Below are positions 6,129 through 12,447 of a DNA stretch of 13,549 nucleotides, one piece after another. A program made the position numbers and the translations under genes. Under the pieces are notes generated by a model, which had not been told where the DNA came from, did not search any database, and saw nothing but the letters and a program-made list of their open reading frames with translations. Positions within the stretch are counted from its first letter, which is position 1. Every line of letters begins with the position of its first letter. Origin of the DNA: Candidatus Magasanikbacteria bacterium RIFCSPHIGHO2_01_FULL_41_23 (GTDB lineage Bacteria; Patescibacteria; ABY1; Magasanikbacterales; UBA922); NCBI GenBank assembly GCA_001782805.1, contig MFPT01000001.1, forward strand, positions 1 to 13,549, read 5' to 3'.

Positions 6129-6893
6129 TTATTTTTTCCATTCCATTAATTTCAAAACACCGGGATCGGCGCTGTCATGATTACTGTAAAAACCAATTTT
6201 TAATACTGAATCAGAGATACGATGTAAAAACTCCGAATATTCCTCCGAACCAAGGTCGGGACGAAATTCTCCATTTGGCAAAAGATATGAATCCCACAAA
6301 GAAAGAAGCCGACGAAAAGCGTCTTCGCTCACTAGACGCGTATCATGTGTAATTTGAGCCATATCTAACACCCCATTTTCTTTAATGACATATAATTGTT
6401 TGGTGCCAATCGTAAAATCAGCATAAAAATCCTGCAACGAAAAGGAATGTAACCCAGGATGGCTGTGCATGGTTGCGACTATTTTATCAAATTTACACAC
6501 AAATAAACCGCTAGGATCTTTGATTTCTGTTTCTTTCAGAGGCGCGCCGATTGAAACACTGTCTTCGTCTCCTTGGCAACAAGGACCCCACGCCAGTTTG
6601 TCTTCATGGTTAGACACTACAGCACAACCAAATTCAACATGATGAGCATTTTGAAGATCAAAAAGTATGTTGGAGGCTTGATAAAAACTCTGTTCCAGTG
6701 AATCATTACCTCCCGCACATTCGGGCATAATGGGAACCGGAGTATCCAACGTCAACAACTTAGGCAACTCTTTAAACTGAGGTGAACGATCAACCACACA
6801 TTGTCTTAACAAAGTCAGCGCATCAACTGATTCAACTGCCGTATCACGGTTATCACCTCGAAAGCCCCCCCCCTCAGGAAGTTTTGCCATCAT
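6129..6893 (-). CDS. Gene B: JAMM/MPN-type metalloprotease-like protein with poly-G contingency tract
   Basis: This 254-residue soluble protein has a central JAB1/MPN-like zinc site. His143-Ser-His145-Pro is followed by Ser152-Leu-Gln-Asp155, the H-x-H-x(n)-S-x-x-D signature of JAMM isopeptidases. Here n is 6, one shorter than the usual 7. Upstream acidic candidates for the catalytic glutamate are Glu87 and Glu97. Enzymes of this fold cleave isopeptide or peptide bonds of ubiquitin-like or other proteins, but no ubiquitin-like partner is visible, so the substrate is unknown. Nine G in a row span codons 7-10 (plus-strand C run 6865-6873). Ten G would hit TGA three codons later, and eight would hit TGA about 17 codons later, so translation should be phase-variable. 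Codons 1 and 2 are both ATG, with no Shine-Dalgarno. It stands between the two paralogous coiled-coil genes. Confidence 0.7.
   Translation of the reverse strand: MMAKLPEGGGFRGDNRDTAVESVDALTLLRQCVVDRSPQFKELPKLLTLDTPVPIMPECAGGNDSLEQSFYQASNILFDLQNAHHVEFGCAVVSNHEDKLAWGPCCQGDEDSVSIGAPLKETEIKDPSGLFVCKFDKIVATMHSHPGLHSFSLQDFYADFTIGTKQLYVIKENGVLDMAQITHDTRLVSEDAFRRLLSLWDSYLLPNGEFRPDLGSEEYSEFLHRISDSVLKIGFYSNHDSADPGVLKLMEWKK
6865..6873 (-). repeat. Nine-base poly-G tract in gene B coding sequence
   Basis: The plus strand shows nine consecutive C, read as GAG-GGG-GGG-GGC (Glu-Gly-Gly-Gly) at codons 7-10 on the coding strand. It lies close to the start codon, the usual place for slippage-controlled on/off switching. 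The present length keeps the frame open. Confidence 0.8.
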
Positions 6894-6913
6894 ATTTTTT
6901 GTATAATAATAAA

Positions 6914-6941
6914 AATATATCGTACCATTATTTCAGTCCAA
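6914..6941 (-). promoter_or_regulatory. Candidate promoter of gene B
   Basis: On the minus strand, TTGGAC (6941-6936) and TATATT (6919-6914) are spaced by 16 bp and lie 21 bases before the ATG. There is no G-run here, in contrast to genes A and C, so switching of gene B would be translational. Confidence 0.4.
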
Positions 6942-6978
6942 CATGCAATAATTAATATCAAAAAATACTACGCAATCC

Positions 6979-7023
6979 GGTATCCGCGAATTTGTAAATA
7001 TTAAGACAGTTTGGATTAAGTAG
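6979..7023 (+). pseudogene. Orphan aldehyde dehydrogenase C-terminal tail, copy 3
   Basis: These 45 bases encode GIREFVNIKTVWIK and a TAG stop, matching the last 14 residues of the intact dehydrogenase with conservative changes only. Identity is 35 of 45 bases to the intact end and 34 of 45 to copy 2, with differences mainly at third positions. The gene C stop codon sits inside it at exactly the same offset as the gene A stop sits inside the real dehydrogenase end, so the two junctions are homologous. No upstream dehydrogenase sequence remains. Confidence 0.8.
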
Positions 7024-8482
7024 TTTTTTCAGAATCATCGGCTTTAAATTTATCCAGATTGTTTTGTAATTCCTGCGCAAAACGAACTGCCACTAATTTT
7101 CTTTTTATCGAATCTCCTTGTGTTTTGTCAATCCTTCTGTAAAAAGTATTAACATAATCTATAATTTTTTCACCTTTGGCGATTCTCTGTTCTTGTTCAG
7201 TAATAAGATCATCAATAAATTGATCAGGATCAGCCACAGCATCTAAATCCCAAGCGGGTTTAAAACTTTCCCCACCAATCCAACCCATAGATTTATGCAA
7301 TTCATCCAACTGTTCTTTTTTTAACTTATCAGAAAATTGACGCAATTCTTCATCAGATTCAAGATCACGCGAAACTCTAACTTGAATATCACGATAAAGG
7401 TGGTCATATTTCCCTCTAATTTTTTTAAGGGCGTCTTTCTTTTTTCCTTTCTCACCAACCCCAAAGATGACTCCTTTAATTTCTTTTATTTTTTCTAATT
7501 CTTCAACAAAAGCGCGTACATCTTTAACCTCTGCTTTAATATCCCAAGTTAATTTGGCACCATGCTCACGACGCTCTTCAAAACTATTTTCCCTAGTATT
7601 ATCCTGAATTTCCACGTCGTTTGGATCTAAATAATTAATTCCTCTTAAAATTTCATAAGAATGACCTTCTTTGGCAAAACCAATCGCTTGTTTCTTCTGA
7701 GTTATATCATTCGCAAATTTCTGTTGTTCGGCAGACACATCATCAAAATCAGGAATATTTTTTCTGATTTCAGCAATACTGGTTTCAACCAATTTCTCCA
7801 ATTCACCAATCATTTTTTTGGCTAGTATTTCTTTCGCTTTTGGTTTTAATATAGTACCCTGATCAAAGAGTAATAATCCATCATGAATTTTGGAAAAACT
7901 ACTAGCTATATATGAAAATATTTCAGTTTGATATCTCTGATTTTTAACACTAAATTGCACATCTCTTCCACCATCAGCGCGGTTATTAATTTTAATATCA
8001 TCATAATTACGTAAAGATTTTATAATTGCATCAATATCTCCGCCTATTTTTGCTACTTTTTCCAATTCTTGCGCAATGATTTTTTCTGAACTGACCACCT
8101 CTCTCACCACTGCTGAATTAACTCCTTCCAATTCATTTTGATCCGACACACTGGATTCCAATACTCGTCGTAAATGACTAACCTGTTCTCTTTTGTTCAC
8201 TAATTGTCTGGCAATTTCGGAATCATCTAAAAAGAAATCAGGTTGTTCTTCTTGAAATTTTTCTAATTCATCAATATCTTTATCTAGATTATTAATTTCT
8301 TGTAAGAGTGCCGATAACTCTTCTTCCTCTTCATTAGTGGTGAGAATGCGTTCAACCACTTCCTCATCACTTCTTGCTTTTACTGCCTTTGTTTCCATGC
8401 CTTTTGCTCTTAATGCTTCGGCAATTAATTCTTGGGCACTTTTTGGTCTACTGGGATTTTCTTTTTCAGACATATCAGACAT
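7016..8482 (-). CDS. Gene C: charged coiled-coil protein of unknown function, paralogue of gene A
   Basis: This 488-residue protein has no family I recognise. It is soluble and strongly charged, with long Glu/Lys-rich helical stretches, notably NEEEEELSALLQEINNLDKD near residues 50-69. It aligns with gene A over most of its length: LEGVNSAVVREVVSSEK, then VSAEQQKFANDITQKKQ and NYLDPNDVEIQDNT, then EQEQRIAKGEKIIDYVNTF. It also has a stretch that gene A lacks or shortens (about residues 365-400). A start at 8482 is preferred over the ATG three codons later because the flank AAATTTATGTCTG is shared with gene A. The promoter carries a ten-G spacer. At 19 bp this spacer is longer than optimal, so the present state may be weakly expressed. 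The stop overlaps dehydrogenase tail copy 3. Confidence 0.8.
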   Translation of the reverse strand: MSDMSEKENPSRPKSAQELIAEALRAKGMETKAVKARSDEEVVERILTTNEEEEELSALLQEINNLDKDIDELEKFQEEQPDFFLDDSEIARQLVNKREQVSHLRRVLESSVSDQNELEGVNSAVVREVVSSEKIIAQELEKVAKIGGDIDAIIKSLRNYDDIKINNRADGGRDVQFSVKNQRYQTEIFSYIASSFSKIHDGLLLFDQGTILKPKAKEILAKKMIGELEKLVETSIAEIRKNIPDFDDVSAEQQKFANDITQKKQAIGFAKEGHSYEILRGINYLDPNDVEIQDNTRENSFEERREHGAKLTWDIKAEVKDVRAFVEELEKIKEIKGVIFGVGEKGKKKDALKKIRGKYDHLYRDIQVRVSRDLESDEELRQFSDKLKKEQLDELHKSMGWIGGESFKPAWDLDAVADPDQFIDDLITEQEQRIAKGEKIIDYVNTFYRRIDKTQGDSIKRKLVAVRFAQELQNNLDKFKADDSEKTT

Positions 8483-8513
8483 AAATTTAAATTAAAAAAA
8501 CTATATACCAAGA

Positions 8514-8544
8514 ATTGTACCCCCCCCCCACTTGTATCTGTCAA
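8514..8544 (-). promoter_or_regulatory. Promoter of gene C with a poly-G (10) spacer
   Basis: TTGACA (8544-8539) and TACAAT (8519-8514) on the minus strand are separated by 19 bp ending in ten G (plus-strand C run 8520-8529). The flanks (CAAGT before the G-run, AATTC after it, and AAATTTATGTCTG at the start codon) match the gene A promoter. Only the length of the run and scattered bases differ. Confidence 0.7.
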
Positions 8545-8610
8545 ACAAAATTGATATTTTCCCTGATTCCACTTTCTAAAAAGTAATTTACCTGTTAGAA
8601 TTTAAGACAT

Positions 8611-10494
8611 ATGAAAAATACTATTTCCCAATTGGCAAAACTCATCCGCCACCACATTCTCACCATGACTACTACGGCCGGATCCGGCCATCCTTCATCA
8701 TCATTATCTGCCACAGATTTAATGACCACGCTGATGTTTGGTGGTTTTTTTCAATACGATATTAAAAATCCTGAACATCCAAACAATGACCGCCTAATTT
8801 TTTCCAAAGGCCACGCGTCACCACTTTTTTACGCGTTATGGGCAATTGCCGGCGGGATCCCCACTGATGAATTAAATACATTGCGCAAATTCGGCTCGCG
8901 TTTGGAAGGCCATCCCACGATGAAATTTCCGTTTACCGAAGCGGCGACCGGATCGCTTGGTCAAGGTTTGTCTATTGGCGTGGGCATGGCGCTCAATGCC
9001 AAATATCTGGATAAACTGCCGTACAAAACCTACGTTTTGCTGGGCGACAGTGAATTGGCTGAAGGTTCAAATTGGGAAGCGATGATGAGCGCGGCGCATT
9101 ATAAACTGGATAATTTAATCGCAATTGTTGATGTCAATCGTCTTGGTCAACGTGGTCAAACTATGTTTGGATATGATATTAAAAATTATAAAAAGAAAAT
9201 TGAAGCATTCGGTTGGAAAACGATTGTAATTGATGGACATAATCCCAAACAAATTGATAAAGCGTTCGCACAAGCCGCAAAAGTTAAAGGACAACCCGTG
9301 GCCATTATTGCCAAAACTACCAAAGGCAAAGGCGTCAAATGTATGGAAAATAAAGAAGGCTGGCATGGCAAAACTCTTAACGCAACCGAGTTGCAAACAG
9401 CTTTGAAAGATTTAGGAGAAGTTGATCTTAATCTACAAGGAGAAATAAAAAAAACAAAAAACTTGCCTTCGTCTTTTGGACTTCAACGTGGCAAAGTAAA
9501 GCCATTCGCGGAAATTGACAGTGCACAAATGTACGCTGAACCGCTCGCCACTCGTGCCGCTTATGGTCATGCGCTGGTGGAAATGTTTCCGCATTTTCCC
9601 AATATGGTGGTACTGGACGCCGAGGTCAGTAATTCCACATTTGCTGAACAATTTAAAAAACAATACCCCAAACATTTTTTTGAAATGTTTATAGCCGAGC
9701 AAAATATGGTTGGTGTGGCAATTGGACTTGCCCGACGTGGCAAAATTCCGTTTGTTTCCACTTTCGCCGCTTTTTTTACCCGCGCGGCTGACCAAATTCG
9801 CATGGCACGTCACAGTAACGCGAATATCAAATTGATTGGTTCTCACTGTGGTGTAAGTATTGGCGAAGATGGCGCTTCACAAATGGGATTGGAAGATATT
9901 GCGCTTTTTCGTGCTATTCCGGATAGTGTTGTTTTGTATCCCGCTGATCATGTCAGCGAAGAAAAATTAAGTATCTGCGCGGCCGAACACAATGGCATGG
10001 TTTATCTGCGCACCACGCGCGCGGCTGTAGCTCCTATTTATCAACCAAACCAAACATTTAAAATTGGTGGCAGCCACACCCTCAGATCCGGTTCAACCCA
10101 TTCGGCGAGCTCAGGGCAAGCAGGCTCACCACAAACAAAAGATGATGTCACTATTATCGCGGCCGGCATTACTGTATATGAAGCGCTCAAAGCCTACGAA
10201 GAATTAAAAAAACAAAATATTTTTGCGCGCGTGATTGACTTATACTCCATTAAACCCTTGGATTTTGAAACTTTAAAAAAAGCCGCGGCCGAAACCAAAT
10301 GTATTATTACTGTGGAAGATCATTATCCGGAAGGCGGAATCGGCGAAGCTGTGACAGCCGCTCTTTCAACAACCGGAATCAAAATAATTTCATTGGCGGT
10401 TAAAAAATTACCGATGAGCGGTAAACCTAACGAACTTTTGGCGTATGAAGAAATTAATGCCGCGGCCATTATCGCGACCATAAAGAGTATCTAA
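8611..10494 (+). CDS. tkt: Transketolase, full length
   Basis: This 627-residue protein contains both the N-terminal ThDP-binding half and the C-terminal pyrimidine-binding half of transketolase in one chain. Transketolase moves two-carbon units between sugar phosphates in the non-oxidative pentose phosphate pathway. Visible motifs are SGHP with His27, KGHAS with His68, GSLGQG at 114-119, the ThDP/metal motif from Gly145-Asp146 to Asn176, and the cofactor-activating Glu363 (FIAEQN). The length fits the shorter ~620-residue group. An extra loop of about 20 residues (HTLRSGSTHSASSGQAGSPQ, near 489-508) sits between the last two conserved blocks and looks like a translated repeat. There is no Shine-Dalgarno. 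A TAGAAT hexamer at 8596-8601 would give a very short leader. It converges on, and overlaps by 4 bp, the TrmB-type gene. Confidence 0.93.
   Translation: MKNTISQLAKLIRHHILTMTTTAGSGHPSSSLSATDLMTTLMFGGFFQYDIKNPEHPNNDRLIFSKGHASPLFYALWAIAGGIPTDELNTLRKFGSRLEGHPTMKFPFTEAATGSLGQGLSIGVGMALNAKYLDKLPYKTYVLLGDSELAEGSNWEAMMSAAHYKLDNLIAIVDVNRLGQRGQTMFGYDIKNYKKKIEAFGWKTIVIDGHNPKQIDKAFAQAAKVKGQPVAIIAKTTKGKGVKCMENKEGWHGKTLNATELQTALKDLGEVDLNLQGEIKKTKNLPSSFGLQRGKVKPFAEIDSAQMYAEPLATRAAYGHALVEMFPHFPNMVVLDAEVSNSTFAEQFKKQYPKHFFEMFIAEQNMVGVAIGLARRGKIPFVSTFAAFFTRAADQIRMARHSNANIKLIGSHCGVSIGEDGASQMGLEDIALFRAIPDSVVLYPADHVSEEKLSICAAEHNGMVYLRTTRAAVAPIYQPNQTFKIGGSHTLRSGSTHSASSGQAGSPQTKDDVTIIAAGITVYEALKAYEELKKQNIFARVIDLYSIKPLDFETLKKAAAETKCIITVEDHYPEGGIGEAVTAALSTTGIKIISLAVKKLPMSGKPNELLAYEEINAAAIIATIKSI
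10081..10136. repeat. In-frame repeat-like insert in the transketolase gene
   Basis: This segment encodes an extra Ser/Gly/Gln-rich loop. It contains TTCGGCGAGCTCAGGGCAAG (10101-10120), which from memory resembles a palindromic word (CTTG-CCCTGAG-CTTGTCGAA type) seen as intragenic and intergenic inserts in candidate-phylum genomes. The reading frame is kept through it. Inserted origin is inferred from the missing counterpart in ordinary transketolases. Confidence 0.5.
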
Positions 10495-11231
10495 TCTTTG
10501 ACACTGTCCCAAATTAATTTATACCAAATTTTATAACTCTCCGCGAGTTGACGATTGACCATCACAAAAATAGTAGTATCATCAAATACTCGACCAACCT
10601 CCACATTGGCGAAAGTGACCACTCGATCTCCAAAGATATCAAGAACCCCAGACGTGGCATACTCGGGAGGCAAAACTTTTTTCTTTCCACCTTCTTTGGC
10701 AATTACCTCGGGTAAAAATTTCTTTACTCGAGGATCATAAAGAGTGTAAAAATCAATTTTATATTTTTTAACCAATTGCCATAATTCTTTTGTCAATCCA
10801 GGACTTAAACTATACAAAAGTCCTTTGGCACCCAATGAATACGCATCTTCACGAATACGCATTACTTCGCGGACATAGTTCTTAAATCCTTCCGGACCTT
10901 TATAAATATAAGCTGCTTCCTCAGCCAATGTTTTATTATAATTCTTGCGCAAATCCGGAAGAATCAAATTTAGTTTATTTTCACGCTCCTTAACAACTTC
11001 GAGCAATTTATCGGGATGCACCGCCTGATAACGATTCTCTCCTTTTTGAAAAATTGGGGAAACCAAACCTTTTTGCGTTAAACGATTTAACGCATCGTAA
11101 ATACTGCGACGATGAATATCAGCTTTTACGGAAAGTTGAGAAACAGAAATATCTCCTGTGGATAACAGTGTCTCGTATAATTTTGCTTCATTTTTGGTTA
11201 ATCCTAACTCCTCAAAAATTTTACTATACAT
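10491..11231 (-). CDS. TrmB-family transcriptional regulator
   Basis: This 246-residue protein starts at MYSKIFEELGLTKNEAKLYE, the typical opening of TrmB-like regulators. A winged helix-turn-helix DNA-binding domain (about residues 1-70, with recognition helix around HRRSIYDALNRL) is followed by a coiled linker and a C-terminal effector-like domain. TrmB proteins, best known from archaea but also present in candidate-phylum bacteria, sense sugars or related metabolites and control carbohydrate genes. The open frame extends to an ATG at 11294, but that would translate through the 24-bp palindrome, so the start at 11231 is preferred. A TATATT -10 at 11245-11240 puts the -35 region over the palindrome, consistent with autoregulation. 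It overlaps the transketolase stop. Whether it controls that gene cannot be told from the sequence. Confidence 0.85.
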   Translation of the reverse strand: MYSKIFEELGLTKNEAKLYETLLSTGDISVSQLSVKADIHRRSIYDALNRLTQKGLVSPIFQKGENRYQAVHPDKLLEVVKERENKLNLILPDLRKNYNKTLAEEAAYIYKGPEGFKNYVREVMRIREDAYSLGAKGLLYSLSPGLTKELWQLVKKYKIDFYTLYDPRVKKFLPEVIAKEGGKKKVLPPEYATSGVLDIFGDRVVTFANVEVGRVFDDTTIFVMVNRQLAESYKIWYKLIWDSVKD

Positions 11232-11261
11232 AGCTAAATAATATAAATAAATAGTGGGTAT

Positions 11262-11285
11262 ACATATCACCACGTGGTGATATGT
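11262..11285. promoter_or_regulatory. 24-bp perfect palindrome, probable TrmB-type operator
   Basis: All 12 base pairs are symmetric about the 11273/11274 boundary, and the core reads TATCAC-N6-GTGATA. The operator reported for archaeal TrmB-family regulators is TATCAC-N5-GTGATA, so half-sites are identical and spacing differs by one. It lies between the divergent TrmB-type gene and the small GC-rich gene, overlapping the expected -35 of the former. I found no second full copy in the window. Confidence 0.7.
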
Positions 11286-11342
11286 GCCACTCATTTAATA
11301 TATCGTAGAGTATACATATGGTCAAGGCGACCTCGACAACAA

Positions 11343-11348
11343 AAGGAG
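11343..11348 (+). promoter_or_regulatory. Strong Shine-Dalgarno deciding the start at 11355
   Basis: AAGGAG ends 6 bases before the ATG at 11355. The same frame is open back to a GTG at 11274 inside the palindrome, but that start has no ribosome binding site. This is the only canonical Shine-Dalgarno I see in the window, which itself marks the gene as different from its neighbours. Confidence 0.8.
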
Positions 11349-11354
11349 ATCCTC

Positions 11355-11765
11355 ATGAGTAAAGTTAAGATCGATGAAGTTCTCATGTTCCAACCGAGTC
11401 CAGAGATGCTCGATCGTTTCGATAATGGTATCGAGTTCCGTCCGAGTCATGCGCGACGCCCATGGGCTATGCTTCGGTTCGTGGAGCTCAAGAAGTTCCT
11501 CGTCCTCTTGGCCATCCTCCAGGAGCGCGATTCCAACCAGCGATGTTCGCCTCCGCAAGAGGTAGACATGATGTGGCATCACTTCATCTCTGATGACACC
11601 CGTGCCTACACCGATTTCTGCAACACCTACCTCGGCGGTTACATCCACCACCAGGCGGGCGGGAACTACCCGAAGGAAAATCTGGTAGCGTTGGCGATCG
11701 AACTGAGGATCCAACTTGATCCACGCTTCTGGGCGCCGCCACGGTTCGGCGTGCAGTGCGGCTGA
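11355..11765 (+). CDS. Small protein resembling GRDP/DUF1399-type WH-FC-IHH proteins, GC-rich
   Basis: This 136-residue soluble protein carries the pattern PPxxVDxxWHHF (Trp74-His75-His76), then TRAYTDFC (Cys89), then GGYIHHQ (His98-His99). It resembles the short bacterial relatives of the glycine-rich-domain (DUF1399-like) proteins, whose biochemical role I do not know. The conserved His and Cys residues could bind a metal, but that is a guess. The gene is much richer in G+C than its neighbours (34 of 60 bases at 11461-11520 against 21 of 60 at 11041-11100). It prefers C/G-ending codons, has a canonical Shine-Dalgarno, and ends in its own strong terminator. All of this suggests recent acquisition. 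It is divergent from the TrmB-type gene across the palindrome and so is a candidate regulatory target. Confidence 0.6.
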   Translation: MSKVKIDEVLMFQPSPEMLDRFDNGIEFRPSHARRPWAMLRFVELKKFLVLLAILQERDSNQRCSPPQEVDMMWHHFISDDTRAYTDFCNTYLGGYIHHQAGGNYPKENLVALAIELRIQLDPRFWAPPRFGVQCG

Positions 11766-11772
11766 CCTGACG

Positions 11773-11821
11773 CACAGCTGTTACGACATGATGTCGCAGC
11801 AGCTGTGTCTCTCCTCTTTTT
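11773..11821 (+). terminator. Intrinsic terminator of the GC-rich gene
   Basis: CACAGCTG (11773-11780) pairs with CAGCTGTG (11800-11807), with an inner CGAC/GTCG stem (11784-11787 with 11793-11796). A pyrimidine stretch ending in five T (11817-11821) follows. It begins 8 bp after the TGA. Confidence 0.75.
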
Positions 11822-11831
11822 AAATTTTTAA

Positions 11832-11858
11832 AAAAGCCCGTAGTTGATGCGGGCTTTT
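11832..11858. terminator. Bidirectional intrinsic terminator between the GC-rich gene and efp
   Basis: AAAAGCCCG (11832-11840) pairs with CGGGCTTTT (11850-11858) around a 9-nt loop. T-runs follow on both strands. It lies 13 bp beyond the efp stop on the minus strand and backs up the plus-strand terminator just before it. Confidence 0.85.
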
Positions 11859-11871
11859 ATATTTTTATAGT

Positions 11872-12441
11872 TTATTTCTCCACCACACGTCCACCGTAAT
11901 CACCCGTTTCCGTATTCACCAAAATTTCTTCACCTTCTTTAATGAAAATCGGCACATTTACTTTTAAACCATTTTCCATAACCGCTTCCTTGGTAATATT
12001 GCCGCCTGATGAATCGCCTTTGACCGCGGCCGGTGAATCCGCCACCGTATACTGAATTTTTTTGGGTAATTCAATCGCCACGACATTATTTTCGTGTGTT
12101 AATGCTATCACTTCCAAACCTTCTTTTAGATATTTGGCGTCATCATCCAAAATACCGGCGCTCACATCAGCGGTTTCATACGAACTTTGATTCATGAATG
12201 AAAAAAAATCACCATTTTTATAAAGATATTGCATATTTTGTCTTTGCACTTGCACCGTATCAACAGTTTCCCCGCTTTTATAGGTAATTTCCATTCCTTT
12301 ATTATTGGAAATTCCTTTTAATTTTGTTTTGGTAAAAGCCGAACCTTTACCCGGATTGACAAATTGACAATCAGTCACCACGTACAAATTGTTTTGGTGA
12401 CGAATCACCGCGCCTTTTTTAATATCAGTCGTACTGCCCAT
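11872..12441 (-). CDS. efp: Translation elongation factor P
   Basis: This 189-residue protein is a full-length EF-P with the three usual beta domains. The N-terminal KOW-like domain covers about residues 1-62. Two OB-fold domains follow, the last ending in the GEEILVNTETGDYGGRV signature. EF-P enters the ribosomal E site and relieves stalling at consecutive prolines. The tip loop reads NPGKGSAF, with Lys32 at the position that EpmA modifies with beta-lysine in Escherichia coli. The adjacent epmA gene supports a lysylated EF-P here. It is the second gene of a minus-strand pair, 6 bp after the epmA stop, with no Shine-Dalgarno, and is followed by a strong terminator. The call is secure. Confidence 0.95.
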   Translation of the reverse strand: MGSTTDIKKGAVIRHQNNLYVVTDCQFVNPGKGSAFTKTKLKGISNNKGMEITYKSGETVDTVQVQRQNMQYLYKNGDFFSFMNQSSYETADVSAGILDDDAKYLKEGLEVIALTHENNVVAIELPKKIQYTVADSPAAVKGDSSGGNITKEAVMENGLKVNVPIFIKEGEEILVNTETGDYGGRVVEK

Positions 12442-12447
12442 ATATTT

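Noticed and set aside
11232..11294. Longer start for the TrmB-type gene at 11294
   Set aside because: It would translate through the 24-bp operator palindrome, adding residues that TrmB proteins lack. The ATG at 11231 gives the normal family N-terminus.
11274..11354. GTG start at 11274 for the GC-rich gene
   Set aside because: It lies inside the palindrome with no ribosome binding site. The ATG at 11355 has a canonical AAGGAG at the right distance.
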